Assembly: GCA_910578575.1 (NCBI GenBank)
Contig: CAJTQP010000055.1
Coordinates: 1-15,629 of the forward strand
Direction of reading: 5' to 3'
From: an uncultured Oscillospiraceae bacterium
GTDB lineage: Bacteria; Bacillota; Clostridia; Oscillospirales; Oscillospiraceae
DNA length: 15,629 bases
In this document: positions 6,049-11,304 of the stretch, one piece after another
Numbering within the stretch: the stretch's first letter is position 1
Layout: the number at the start of each line of letters is the position of its first letter
Made by a program: the position numbers and the translations under genes
The notes under the pieces: generated by a model
Told to the model about the DNA's origin: nothing
Databases searched by the model: none
What the model saw: only the letters and a program-made list of their open reading frames with translations

Positions 6049-7188
6049 GTGAGTTTCATGCTGGCTGATTGTATCAGTGCTTATCTTGCCGCGCCCCATT
6101 GTATTCACAGCTTTATGGACCGACGTAGTATCTGGGTGAATGTATCTCTGGGTGGTGGAGAATTTTGTGTGGCGCATAACCTTTTGAATGACGCTTGGCG
6201 CTATGTTGCCAAGGGCGAGGGCGGTGGCGGTAGTGTGGCGGCAAGAGTAGGGAGGAAGGTCCCGGACGCCAGTACGGACCATAGCAGAATGGTATTCACT
6301 GTAGAATTTATCCTTATTCATACCTACTACGTACCCATGAGTTGAGTTGCTTCTTTCGATAAGGTCTGCAATAATGGGGGCAATCATATCGGGAAAAACG
6401 ATGGGAACTGATTTTCGTTTTTTGGTTTTGATTCCGGCCTTATGAATTTCGTTCTTCTCGAAGTCAATCATATCTTTTTTCAGCCCCAAAAGCTCACCGG
6501 GCATCATGCCGGTATAAATCATGAGAAGGACAAAACCGATGAAGTGATCGCCACTTCCATAGGCATCCCAAAACCTACGTAGCTCCACTTCGGAGAAAGG
6601 TTCCTGCTCCTTTTCATCAAGGGAGGGCAAACGGATAAATTCGGAGAGATTTGTCCGGGCCTGGCCTTCGGCTACAGCTCGTTTAAAAAGATGAGAAAAA
6701 AGAGTTTTGATGTCTTTGGCGGGGTAGTATGTAGGCGCTTTTTCGTCTATGATGGTCTGTAGGTCCTGAATGGTAAGCACATCCATACTCTTCCCGGCTA
6801 GGCGCTCCATCTTCTTCCAGGCAATCTTGAACGCTGTCTGTTTAGATTTAGAGAGATCAGAGAAATCGGAGGCAAACCAGTTATTCCAGTAGTCACGTAG
6901 AGTTGGAGCTTTTTCGTTTGTCTCAACAGGGGAAGATGCGAAAGCAAGAGCCTCTTTTTTTGTTTTGAAGCCGCCCTTCCATTTTCTCCGTTGATGCAGT
7001 TTCCCATCCGGGGTGGCATAAAATTCCGATGTGTATACCGCTACCCAGGAGTTGCCGCGCTTGATGGCGCTGCCTTGACCATTCCCGCGCTTTCTTGGCT
7101 TACGGACGTCCACAGCCTGCTTTGCCCCACACCATGGGCAGAAAGGCATAGCGGAATCCATGTCTTTTTGACATTTCCTGCATTGCAC
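6043..7188 (-). CDS. int: Tyrosine-type site-specific integrase with N-terminal zinc ribbon
   Basis: Integrates and excises the element at tRNA-Ser. The 381-residue protein starts at a GTG with AGGAGG eight bases upstream. In order: a zinc ribbon (Cys3, Cys6, Cys17, Cys20), an arm-binding region (about 33-85, RGNGQGSAIKRGNSWVAVY), a SAM-like core-binding domain (about 95-180), and the catalytic domain. Catalytic residues visible are Arg317 (SCRHTTAT), His340 (MRHTKF) and the nucleophile Tyr349 (QRYIHP). Two usual residues differ: the first catalytic Arg, in the common TGMRPGEL motif, is Met229 (TGMMPGELLGL), and the His of HxxR is Tyr314. The gene lies about 50 bases from the tRNA fragment, the standard integrase position, and 148 bases downstream of the repressor on the same strand. 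It is intact, so the odd residues are either a subfamily trait or loss of activity. Confidence 0.93.
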   Translation of the reverse strand: MQCRKCQKDMDSAMPFCPWCGAKQAVDVRKPRKRGNGQGSAIKRGNSWVAVYTSEFYATPDGKLHQRRKWKGGFKTKKEALAFASSPVETNEKAPTLRDYWNNWFASDFSDLSKSKQTAFKIAWKKMERLAGKSMDVLTIQDLQTIIDEKAPTYYPAKDIKTLFSHLFKRAVAEGQARTNLSEFIRLPSLDEKEQEPFSEVELRRFWDAYGSGDHFIGFVLLMIYTGMMPGELLGLKKDMIDFEKNEIHKAGIKTKKRKSVPIVFPDMIAPIIADLIERSNSTHGYVVGMNKDKFYSEYHSAMVRTGVRDLPPYSCRHTTATALALGNIAPSVIQKVMRHTKFSTTQRYIHPDTTSVHKAVNTMGRGKISTDTISQHETHS

Positions 7189-7220
7189 TTGAAATACCTC
7201 CTATTCTGTTGTAGAATGAG

Positions 7221-7293
7221 AGGGCAGTTGACCTGTCACAGTTTACTGCCCTTTTGCCGTCCCCGGTGCGCCAACACTGGGGGCGGCGTTTTT
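7221..7293 (+). terminator. Tandem stem-loops with plus-strand T-tracts between repressor and integrase
   Basis: First stem AGGGCAGT (7221-7228) pairs with ACTGCCCT (7245-7252), followed by TTT. The second is a strong hairpin (7256-7287: GCCG, CCCC, GTG pairing with CAC, GGGG, CGGC, with small mismatches) followed by TTTTT at 7289-7293. Both read as terminators on the plus strand, where they would stop transcription antisense to the integrase before it reaches the repressor. On the minus strand they lie in the leader of int without T-runs. Confidence 0.6.
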
Positions 7294-7336
7294 GCATTTT
7301 ATTTGGAACTTGTTTTATGCGCTTCCTTTCTTTCTG

Positions 7337-8026
7337 CTACTCAAAATAGCTTTCATCACATACCCCCAAAATGCGGCCCTGACAGCGAATGTCCTCTGTA
7401 ATGGGTCGTGGGGCATAGGCTGGATTGTGTGAAATCAAAATGCCATCACCCAGTTCCTTGATCCACTGCTGACCGTCCATGAAAAAGACGCCGATTTGAC
7501 CTGGGTAAATCTCTTCCTGATAATGAATAAAGAGATGGTCCCCATCGTGATAGGTGGGCTCCATAGAATCGCCGCTGATTGGTGCCACATAGGAGGTACC
7601 AGGAGGCGGTTCTTTTTTTAGGTGCAGGCTCTCTGGTGCATCATCACCTGCTTCCTGGCCCGTTCCAGCGCTCATAGGTCGGCGGTAGTATTGGGTGACA
7701 TAAACCATCGTATCCTCCGCCTCCGCACCCTGGCTATCCTGCTGGGCTTTGGTCTCAAGCTCCCTACGCCGAAGCTCCTCGTCCGCTACAAGGCGGACCA
7801 TCCGCTGGCCGTGCGGGTCTAGGGAATCGTAGTCTTTAGCAAGTTTCGTAGCCTCATCGGTCACGGATAGAGCAGCTTTATTTTCCATGCTATCCAAACC
7901 TTTTTCAAGCAAGGAAAGAATGGCTTGGGATTGATTTTTTATTTTGTTACTAAACCTATATTCATCTAAAATTTTTAATTTTTCTTCACTGATAGTAAAA
8001 GTTACTCTTGGCTTTTCGGTCGGCAT
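7337..8026 (-). CDS. LexA-like phage repressor: ribbon-helix-helix domain fused to S24 peptidase domain
   Basis: A 229-residue probable master repressor of the element. Residues 5-46 (PRVTFTISEEKLKILDEYRF...) look like an Arc/CopG ribbon-helix-helix domain, not the HTH usual in CI or LexA. After a charged linker (47-105) comes the self-cleaving S24 domain with Ser154 (GDSMEPTYHDGD) and Lys190 (WIKEL). A candidate cleavage bond is Ala120-Gly121, 34 residues before the Ser; Ser to Lys is 36. E. coli LexA has 35 and 37, so RecA-triggered autocleavage on DNA damage is likely (inference). The ATG at 8026 has AGGAGG eight bases upstream; an overlapping GTG at 8035 is less likely. It is divergent from a small RHH gene, and AAGTTC sites overlap both promoters, consistent with autoregulation. 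int follows on the same strand. Confidence 0.88.
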   Translation of the reverse strand: MPTEKPRVTFTISEEKLKILDEYRFSNKIKNQSQAILSLLEKGLDSMENKAALSVTDEATKLAKDYDSLDPHGQRMVRLVADEELRRRELETKAQQDSQGAEAEDTMVYVTQYYRRPMSAGTGQEAGDDAPESLHLKKEPPPGTSYVAPISGDSMEPTYHDGDHLFIHYQEEIYPGQIGVFFMDGQQWIKELGDGILISHNPAYAPRPITEDIRCQGRILGVCDESYFE

Positions 8027-8047
8027 ATTGAGCACCTCCTTAGAAAA

Positions 8048-8076
8048 AGGATATCATAAGTTCATCACCAGCTCAA
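8048..8076 (-). promoter_or_regulatory. Promoter for the RHH-S24 repressor gene
   Basis: On the minus strand: -35 TTGAGC (8071-8076), a 17-base spacer, and extended -10 TGATATCCT (hexamer 8048-8053). An AAGTTC half-site (8058-8063) lies inside the spacer and another (8081-8086) just upstream, so repressor binding could control its own synthesis. Confidence 0.55.
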
Positions 8077-8200
8077 GAGAAAGTTCATAAAAAAATCACC
8101 AAATTTGAATATGAACTTTTGTAATGAAGTTCGGAACTTTGCGCTTGACTTGTCATAGGTTCTGCACTATAATGAGAAAAACAGATAAGTTCTGAACCTT
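8058..8200. promoter_or_regulatory. Operator array of AAGTTC/GAACTT sites in the divergent switch region
   Basis: Half-sites AAGTTC at 8058-8063 and 8081-8086, and GAACTT at 8113-8118. A perfect palindrome AAGTTCGGAACTT is at 8127-8139, a near-palindrome AAGTTCTGAACCTT at 8187-8200, and a variant AGGTTC at 8157-8162. The full sites bracket the rightward promoter (just upstream of its -35 and just after its start), and half-sites overlap the leftward promoter. The most likely binders are the two RHH proteins encoded on either side. Confidence 0.7.
8145..8173 (+). promoter_or_regulatory. Rightward early promoter of the element
   Basis: -35 TTGACT (8145-8150), a 17-base spacer, and consensus -10 TATAAT (8168-8173). 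Transcription should start near 8180, immediately before the operator at 8187-8200. It drives the small RHH gene and probably the following plus-strand small genes. Confidence 0.85.
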
Positions 8201-8218
8201 GCGAAGGAGGTGAAACAA

Positions 8219-8431
8219 ATGACCGATATGAGACGTGTCACGGTATCCTTGCCAGATTCGATAGATAAGCGAATCCTGGCATTGCGAAAAGATGATAGAT
8301 TCATCAGATGTTCGTATTCTGAAATCGTTAGACAAGTCCTAGAATGTGGGTTTGATTGTGTGAGTGATACTCAGTCGTGCTCAGCAGGACTGACCAGAAC
8401 GACTCGCCAGGATTCGTCTAATAGTGCGTGA
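8219..8431 (+). CDS. Small ribbon-helix-helix DNA-binding protein (Cro-like position)
   Basis: A 70-residue protein whose residues 5-45 (RRVTVSLPDSIDKRILALRK... SEIVRQVLECGF) fit an Arc/CopG/MetJ-type RHH fold: a basic beta strand, helix, turn, helix. RHH proteins bind DNA as dimers with the strand in the major groove. The ATG at 8219 has GAAGGAGG eight bases upstream; a GTG at 8210 overlaps that site and is unlikely. The C-terminal tail (47-70) is Ser/Thr-rich. Its position, first under the rightward promoter and divergent from the repressor, is that of Cro in lambdoid switches, so an opposing regulator role is inferred. It might compete for the same AAGTTC sites. Confidence 0.8.
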   Translation: MTDMRRVTVSLPDSIDKRILALRKDDRFIRCSYSEIVRQVLECGFDCVSDTQSCSAGLTRTTRQDSSNSA

Positions 8432-8444
8432 AGGGGGTGAAAGA

Positions 8445-8591
8445 GTGGAGAAGGTTAACCTCACTGTGAAGGTGGATGGGTATCCAGAGGCTTTAGAAAT
8501 CCTGGAGAAGCTGGAGGATAAATTGCAAGAAGCCAGAACGCTGGCAAACGAACTGACTTCTTGCCTGGAAAAGCTACAGATTCAGGTCTAA
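8445..8591 (+). CDS. 48-residue helical small protein of unknown function
   Basis: Starts at GTG 8445 with a GGGGG-rich binding site just upstream, 13 bases after the RHH gene stop, and ends at TAA 8589-8591. The product begins MEKVNLTVKVDGY and then becomes one long amphipathic helix rich in Leu and Glu (ALEILEKLEDKLQEA and on), suggesting a coiled coil or dimerisation helix. No family recognised. It is probably co-transcribed with the RHH gene. Its last 18 bases overlap the end of a minus-strand zinc-ribbon gene. Confidence 0.6.
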   Translation: MEKVNLTVKVDGYPEALEILEKLEDKLQEARTLANELTSCLEKLQIQV

Positions 8592-8753
8592 TTTGAAGTC
8601 GATTTCTGTGCCACAAAGGGGACAAGAGGTTAGACCGGGGACGAGTCTGATTTTCTCTTTGCACTTTGGACATTCAACCTCATAGGACAATTTTTCGGCC
8701 TCTTTTTTGACTGCATCGTTTAGAGCTTTCTCAAGAGAATTGGTAGAACTCAT
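8574..8753 (-). CDS. Small zinc-ribbon protein
   Basis: A 59-residue protein: a short charged helix (MSSTNSLEKALNDAVKKEAE) followed by a zinc ribbon with CxxC pairs at 28-31 (CPKC) and 44-47 (CPLC), and a short tail. A GGGGGTGA binding site precedes the ATG, and a good minus-strand promoter lies at 8780-8808. The role is unknown; zinc ribbons of this size often mediate protein or nucleic-acid contacts. It converges with, and overlaps by 18 bases, the 48-residue plus-strand gene. Its promoter and leader are a near copy of those of the DUF2513 gene at 9153-9539, so the two are probably co-regulated. Confidence 0.72.
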   Translation of the reverse strand: MSSTNSLEKALNDAVKKEAEKLSYEVECPKCKEKIRLVPGLTSCPLCGTEIDFKLDLNL

Positions 8754-8762
8754 TCAGTTCAC

Positions 8763-8810
8763 CCCCTTTCCCCACCTAAATTCTACCACAAGGCGGGGGG
8801 AGGCACAAGG
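8763..8810 (-). promoter_or_regulatory. Promoter and leader module, copy 1 (zinc-ribbon gene)
   Basis: On the minus strand: -35 TTGTGC (8803-8808), a 17-base spacer, and extended -10 TGGTAGAAT (hexamer 8780-8785), then a GGTGGGGAAAGGGG leader. About 41 of 48 positions match 9547-9594, the promoter of the DUF2513 gene. Confidence 0.68.
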
Positions 8811-8823
8811 TGTTCCTGCTATG

Positions 8824-8839
8824 AGCCGATTCATCGGCT
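8824..8839. repeat. Short palindrome AGCCGATTCATCGGCT
   Basis: A perfect inverted repeat of 7 bases with a 2-base centre, in the gene-poor stretch 8811-8965. It may be an operator or a small tetraloop hairpin; no T-run follows, so it is not a classic terminator. Confidence 0.4.
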
Positions 8840-8925
8840 TGCGGAAAAGGGGTTGGAGATAGTGGAGGGGGATGTGGGACCTGAGAAATTCCCTCTCTCC
8901 GAGACGCAGGATAGCGCATAAAGAA

Positions 8926-8946
8926 ACCGCCCCTAGCGGGAGCGGT
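8926..8946 (+). promoter_or_regulatory. Stem-loop just upstream of the small membrane-protein gene
   Basis: ACCGCCCC and GGGAGCGGT pair around TAGC with one bulge. The stem ends 5 bases before the AGGGGGGAGG binding site of the gene at 8966 and could influence its translation. There is no T-run. Confidence 0.35.
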
Positions 8947-8965
8947 AAGGGGGGAGGTGATAGGG

Positions 8966-9145
8966 ATGCTCGCAGTTGTATTCTTTGTAACTACTGTAAT
9001 CTGTGGGATAGGGTGGCTTACCTACTGGGTTGGCGCTGCTGCCTTGGCAAAATATCTGATGGACAAAGGCTACAAGCCTCCATCTGATGAAGAGATGAAG
9101 GCTTGCACTATGTACGTTTGGAAGAAAATATTCCACTTGAAGTGA
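8966..9145 (+). CDS. Small single-pass membrane protein
   Basis: A 59-residue product beginning MLAVVFFVTTVICGIGWLTYWVGAAALAKYL. One or two closely spaced hydrophobic segments (about 2-30) are followed by a charged cytosolic tail ending KKIFHLK. The ATG at 8966 has GGGGAGG nine bases upstream; a GTG at 8957 overlaps that site and is less likely. No family recognised. Such small membrane proteins are common in early regions of phages and integrative elements and sometimes exclude other phages, but nothing here shows that. It converges with the DUF2513 gene, with 7 bases between the stops. Confidence 0.65.
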   Translation: MLAVVFFVTTVICGIGWLTYWVGAAALAKYLMDKGYKPPSDEEMKACTMYVWKKIFHLK

Positions 9146-9152
9146 AACGGGC

Positions 9153-9539
9153 TCAGGCTAGGCCAAAGTGAGATTTAATCAAGGTTGTTACTACATTGGC
9201 GGCAACCATTGTTAGTCCTTGGAGGGAACTGGTGCCAATCTTTTTTGCTATATCCTTGGTACCTTCCCAAACCTTTGATGTCCGAACATTGGCAAGAAAT
9301 TCGTGCCCACGAAAATGTAGCGACCCTACTTTCACGCTGTCAAAAAAGTACTGCACATCGCAAAGAAAGCCGGCTTCATCGCACTTTTTTACGTGATACA
9401 GTATTTCTTCTGGAGAATACTCAGCCAGATACGGAAAATCAGATGGAGCAGTTTTTTCAAACGATAAAAAGGATTGATAGGAAGAATTTTCTTCGATGGT
9501 GAGCAGAATAGCCCGGACACAATCAGGATTTAATGTCAT
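9153..9539 (-). CDS. DUF2513 family protein
   Basis: A 128-residue protein that begins MTLNPDCVRAILLTIEEN and carries the family's C-terminal signature GHEFLANVRTSKVWEGTKDI, the usual layout of DUF2513: a winged-helix-like N-terminal part and a conserved 'HxFLxxVRxxxVW' segment. Members are widespread in phages and integrative elements of Firmicutes; the function is unknown, although the fold suggests a regulator. The C-terminus (AANVVTTLIKSHFGLA) is mildly hydrophobic. It is transcribed opposite to the surrounding early genes from its own promoter (9564-9592), the same design as the zinc-ribbon gene's promoter. Confidence 0.85.
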   Translation of the reverse strand: MTLNPDCVRAILLTIEENSSYQSFLSFEKTAPSDFPYLAEYSPEEILYHVKKCDEAGFLCDVQYFFDSVKVGSLHFRGHEFLANVRTSKVWEGTKDIAKKIGTSSLQGLTMVAANVVTTLIKSHFGLA

Positions 9540-9546
9540 TACCTCA

Positions 9547-9594
9547 CCCCTTTCTCCACCAAAATTTTACCACAAGGTGGGGAGAGGGGCAAGG
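9547..9594 (-). promoter_or_regulatory. Promoter and leader module, copy 2 (DUF2513 gene)
   Basis: On the minus strand: -35 TTGCCC (9587-9592), a 17-base spacer, and extended -10 TGGTAAAAT (hexamer 9564-9569), with a GGTGGAGAAAGGGG leader. CCACC/GGTGG arms flank the -10 region. It matches the module at 8763-8810 at about 41 of 48 bases. Confidence 0.68.
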
Positions 9595-9656
9595 GGCCTA
9601 AGACGGAACACAAGTAAACCGTACCTGAAAAACAGGGGCATAGGGAGGTGCATTCC

Positions 9657-9911
9657 ATGGCAACTGTTACTTTGGAACAAATCGAATCTCTTGAACGGGA
9701 AATGCTGAGACCCAAGGATGTGGCTCCCTTCTTGGGTGTTACGCCCTACTATATCAACATTCTGGCGCGAGATGCGCCAGAGAAGGTTCCGTTCCCGTTT
9801 TTCATGAGTGGGAATCGGGTCAAGATACCGCGGCGGCTCTTTGTGGCGGCTTTTCAAGGCAATTCGGGTGGAGAATTTCCGGTTGGGACGCCCGTTGGAG
9901 TAGACCATTGA
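9657..9911 (+). CDS. Excisionase-like helix-turn-helix protein
   Basis: An 84-residue basic protein. Residues about 14-60 (LRPKDVAPFLGVTPYYINILARD... GNRVKIPRRLF) resemble the winged-helix fold of excisionases and AlpA/MerR-like proteins: a helix-turn-helix that starts with 'xxPxDVAxFLGV', then a wing ending in a basic strand. The ATG at 9657 has GGGAGG nine bases upstream; a GTG at 9648 overlaps that site. It is the best candidate in the window for the recombination directionality factor working with the integrase at 6043-7188, but could instead be an early transcription regulator. A small frame may start at TTG 9908, overlapping its stop. Confidence 0.72.
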   Translation: MATVTLEQIESLEREMLRPKDVAPFLGVTPYYINILARDAPEKVPFPFFMSGNRVKIPRRLFVAAFQGNSGGEFPVGTPVGVDH

Positions 9912-10054
9912 ACGTTTTTAGGGAGGCAAAGGAGAGCGACCCCGGCGAAAAGAAGCACCCTGAGGCTAGTCAAAGCCCCAAGACAGCCCACCTGATGATG
10001 GCAAGCCGGTTACTTGCCGAAACGCCCCACTGGGGCGTCGTGGGAAACCCCTGA
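9908..10054 (+). CDS. Possible 48-residue small protein coupled to the excisionase-like gene
   Basis: A TTG start overlaps the preceding stop codon (TTGA), with GGAG eight bases upstream, as in translational coupling. The product starts MNVFREAKESDPGEKK and ends LAETPHWGVVGNP before a TGA at 10052. The same frame then stays open for 44 more codons until a TGA that overlaps the ATG of the next gene at 10186. No family recognised. The stretch also folds into several stable stems, so it may be a structured RNA instead. Low confidence that it is translated. Confidence 0.35.
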   Translation: MNVFREAKESDPGEKKHPEASQSPKTAHLMMASRLLAETPHWGVVGNP

Positions 10055-10118
10055 CAAGATGAGCGCACCCGTGTTATAGCCTCCTGTGAAGGATGGATGC
10101 CATGCCCGACGGACAGGA
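9962..10118 (+). ncRNA. Candidate structured RNA with a three-way junction upstream of the early operon
   Basis: Non-crossing helices can be drawn by eye: GGCUA (9964-9968) with UAGCC (10077-10081); GUCA (9969-9972) with UGAC (10052-10055); CCCAC (9987-9991) with GUGGG (10040-10044), which closes two hairpins, GGCAAG/CUUGCC (10000-10005, 10013-10018) and ACGCCCC/GGGGCGU (10022-10028, 10032-10038); and a separate CCUGU/ACAGG stem (10083-10087, 10113-10117). It matches no riboswitch class I know. It could be a leader RNA of the downstream operon or a trans-acting RNA. Chance pairing in GC-rich DNA remains possible. Confidence 0.4.
10051..10080 (+). promoter_or_regulatory. Possible promoter for the early operon starting at 10186
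   Basis: -35 CTGACA (10051-10056), an 18-base spacer, and extended -10 TGTTATAGC (hexamer 10075-10080). It is the only plausible plus-strand promoter I see in the 274 bases before the operon, but it overlaps the candidate RNA, so the two readings conflict. Confidence 0.35.
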
Positions 10119-10185
10119 AATCGCTTGTTCGGTGCTTTGAGGGGAATCCCACTTTCCCCCAAAAATCGAAGGAAGGAGGCAGGCA

Positions 10186-10536
10186 ATGAACCCGGAAACC
10201 CAGAAGTCCATTTTGCAAATGGCCCGCGGTGCCATCCTGGAGCGGACGGACTATGAGATGTCCCGTGTGTTGGATAACATCCTGGATGTCAACACGCATC
10301 CCACCAAGAAACGCAAGGTGACGATCACCGTGGAGCTGCAGCCGGATGACGAACGGCGGACCATCGCTGTGAGCGTCACGGCCAAGTCAACCCTGGCGCC
10401 CACCAACCCTGTGGTGACATCCCTGTATGTGGCTGACCAGGACAGCATCGTAGAAATGGTGCCCCAGGTCCCCGGACAGATGGGGATGGACGAAACGGAG
10501 CAGGAGGCACCGCCCCTGCTGAAGCTCATCAAGTAA
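10186..10536 (+). CDS. Conserved phage early protein (family often labelled 'replication terminator protein')
   Basis: A 116-residue protein with GGAAGGAGG just upstream. The sequence (MNPETQKSILQMARGAILER, then KRKVTITVELQPDDERRTIAVSV and AKSTLAPTNPVVTSLYV) matches from memory a family of Firmicutes prophage proteins that databases call 'replication terminator protein'; that name is not backed by anything I can see here. It has a helical N-terminus, a central beta-rich section and an acidic, Pro-rich tail (PQVPGQMGMDETEQEAPP). It is the first gene of the early operon, and the next gene starts 13 bases after its stop. Confidence 0.75.
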   Translation: MNPETQKSILQMARGAILERTDYEMSRVLDNILDVNTHPTKKRKVTITVELQPDDERRTIAVSVTAKSTLAPTNPVVTSLYVADQDSIVEMVPQVPGQMGMDETEQEAPPLLKLIK

Positions 10537-10549
10537 AGGAGAGAAAACC

Positions 10550-11293
10550 ATGTTGAAAGAATTTGTCCAGCATATCCAGGAGACCGCGAAGCCCCAGATT
10601 GTGGAGATCGGCGGCGTGACCTACATTGTGAACCAGGGCGGAAACATTAAGGAGGTTTTTCCGCGGGCTGTGCTTCCGGACACTCTGCCGCTGAACAGCC
10701 TGGATGCCTTGGTGAAGCTGGTCAAGACTGAGTTTGTCCACCGGATTCTTGGGGATAAGACAGTTTTGTACATCACCGTCCCGGATCACCTGACAGTCCG
10801 GTGCTTCGGCCATCCGGACTATGACCAGAGGGCGGTGCGGCCAGTCTACTATGAGGCCAACGCTACCGATGTTCCCGGCTGGGATGAGCGTGTGCAGCTC
10901 CCCTTCGAGGAGATGCAGATCGCCCTTCGCACCCGTTTCCAGGAGACAGCGGATACACCCTATATCCAAAAACTCCTCACCGAAATTTCTACCGGCGCGA
11001 AGATCACCTTCAATGATAACGGTGTGGCGACCACCGTCGTGACCAAGAAGGGCATTGACCTCCAAAACAACGAGACCATCAGGCCCATTATCACCCTGCG
11101 GCCCTACCGTACCTTCCAGGAGATTGACCAGCCGGAGAGCGTTTTCCTGATCCGCATCAACGAACGGGGCATCAGCTTCATCGAAGCCGACGGCGGGATG
11201 TGGAAGCTCAAGGCCAGGGAGACGATCAAGGCTTTCTTGGAGGACAAGCTGGCGAATGAAATCAACGCTGGCGCTGTGGTTGTGGCGCTCTAA
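10550..11293 (+). CDS. Phage early protein resembling the DUF2303/YfdQ family
   Basis: A 247-residue protein with GGAG eight bases before the ATG. The visible layout is an N-terminal segment (MLKEFVQHIQETAKPQIVEIGG), a conserved-looking LPLNSLDALVKLVKTE, a beta-rich centre, FEEMQIALRTRFQ, a turn-rich ITFNDNGVATTVVTKKG, and a C-terminal domain ending EINAGAVVVAL. The order recalls DUF2303 (YfdQ) proteins of phages, whose role is unknown; the match is from memory and tentative. It sits in the replication/recombination cluster directly after the 'replication terminator' homologue, and a hairpin follows 11 bases after its stop. Confidence 0.6.
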   Translation: MLKEFVQHIQETAKPQIVEIGGVTYIVNQGGNIKEVFPRAVLPDTLPLNSLDALVKLVKTEFVHRILGDKTVLYITVPDHLTVRCFGHPDYDQRAVRPVYYEANATDVPGWDERVQLPFEEMQIALRTRFQETADTPYIQKLLTEISTGAKITFNDNGVATTVVTKKGIDLQNNETIRPIITLRPYRTFQEIDQPESVFLIRINERGISFIEADGGMWKLKARETIKAFLEDKLANEINAGAVVVAL

Positions 11294-11304
11294 GCACAGA
11301 AAAA

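Noticed and set aside
7100..7297. 65-codon minus-strand frame starting upstream of int
   Set aside because: It overlaps the int start in another frame, runs through the hairpins, and has only a distant binding site.
8058..8200. CRISPR-like repeat array
   Set aside because: The repeats are 6-13 bases, irregularly spaced and palindromic, which fits operators rather than CRISPR.
8461..8673. 70-codon minus-strand frame overlapping the small genes
   Set aside because: The 8574-8753 minus-strand frame has two CxxC pairs, a binding site and a promoter, and explains the region better.
8821..8920. Very short frames (13 codons at 8821, 19 codons at 8863) between the zinc-ribbon promoter and the membrane-protein gene
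   Set aside because: Too short and without convincing binding sites; nothing else gene-like is visible in 8811-8920.
9912..10185. Known riboswitch or large phage RNA (cobalamin, c-di-GMP, ROOL, GOLLD)
   Set aside because: None of the conserved boxes I know is present, and the segment is too short for ROOL or GOLLD.
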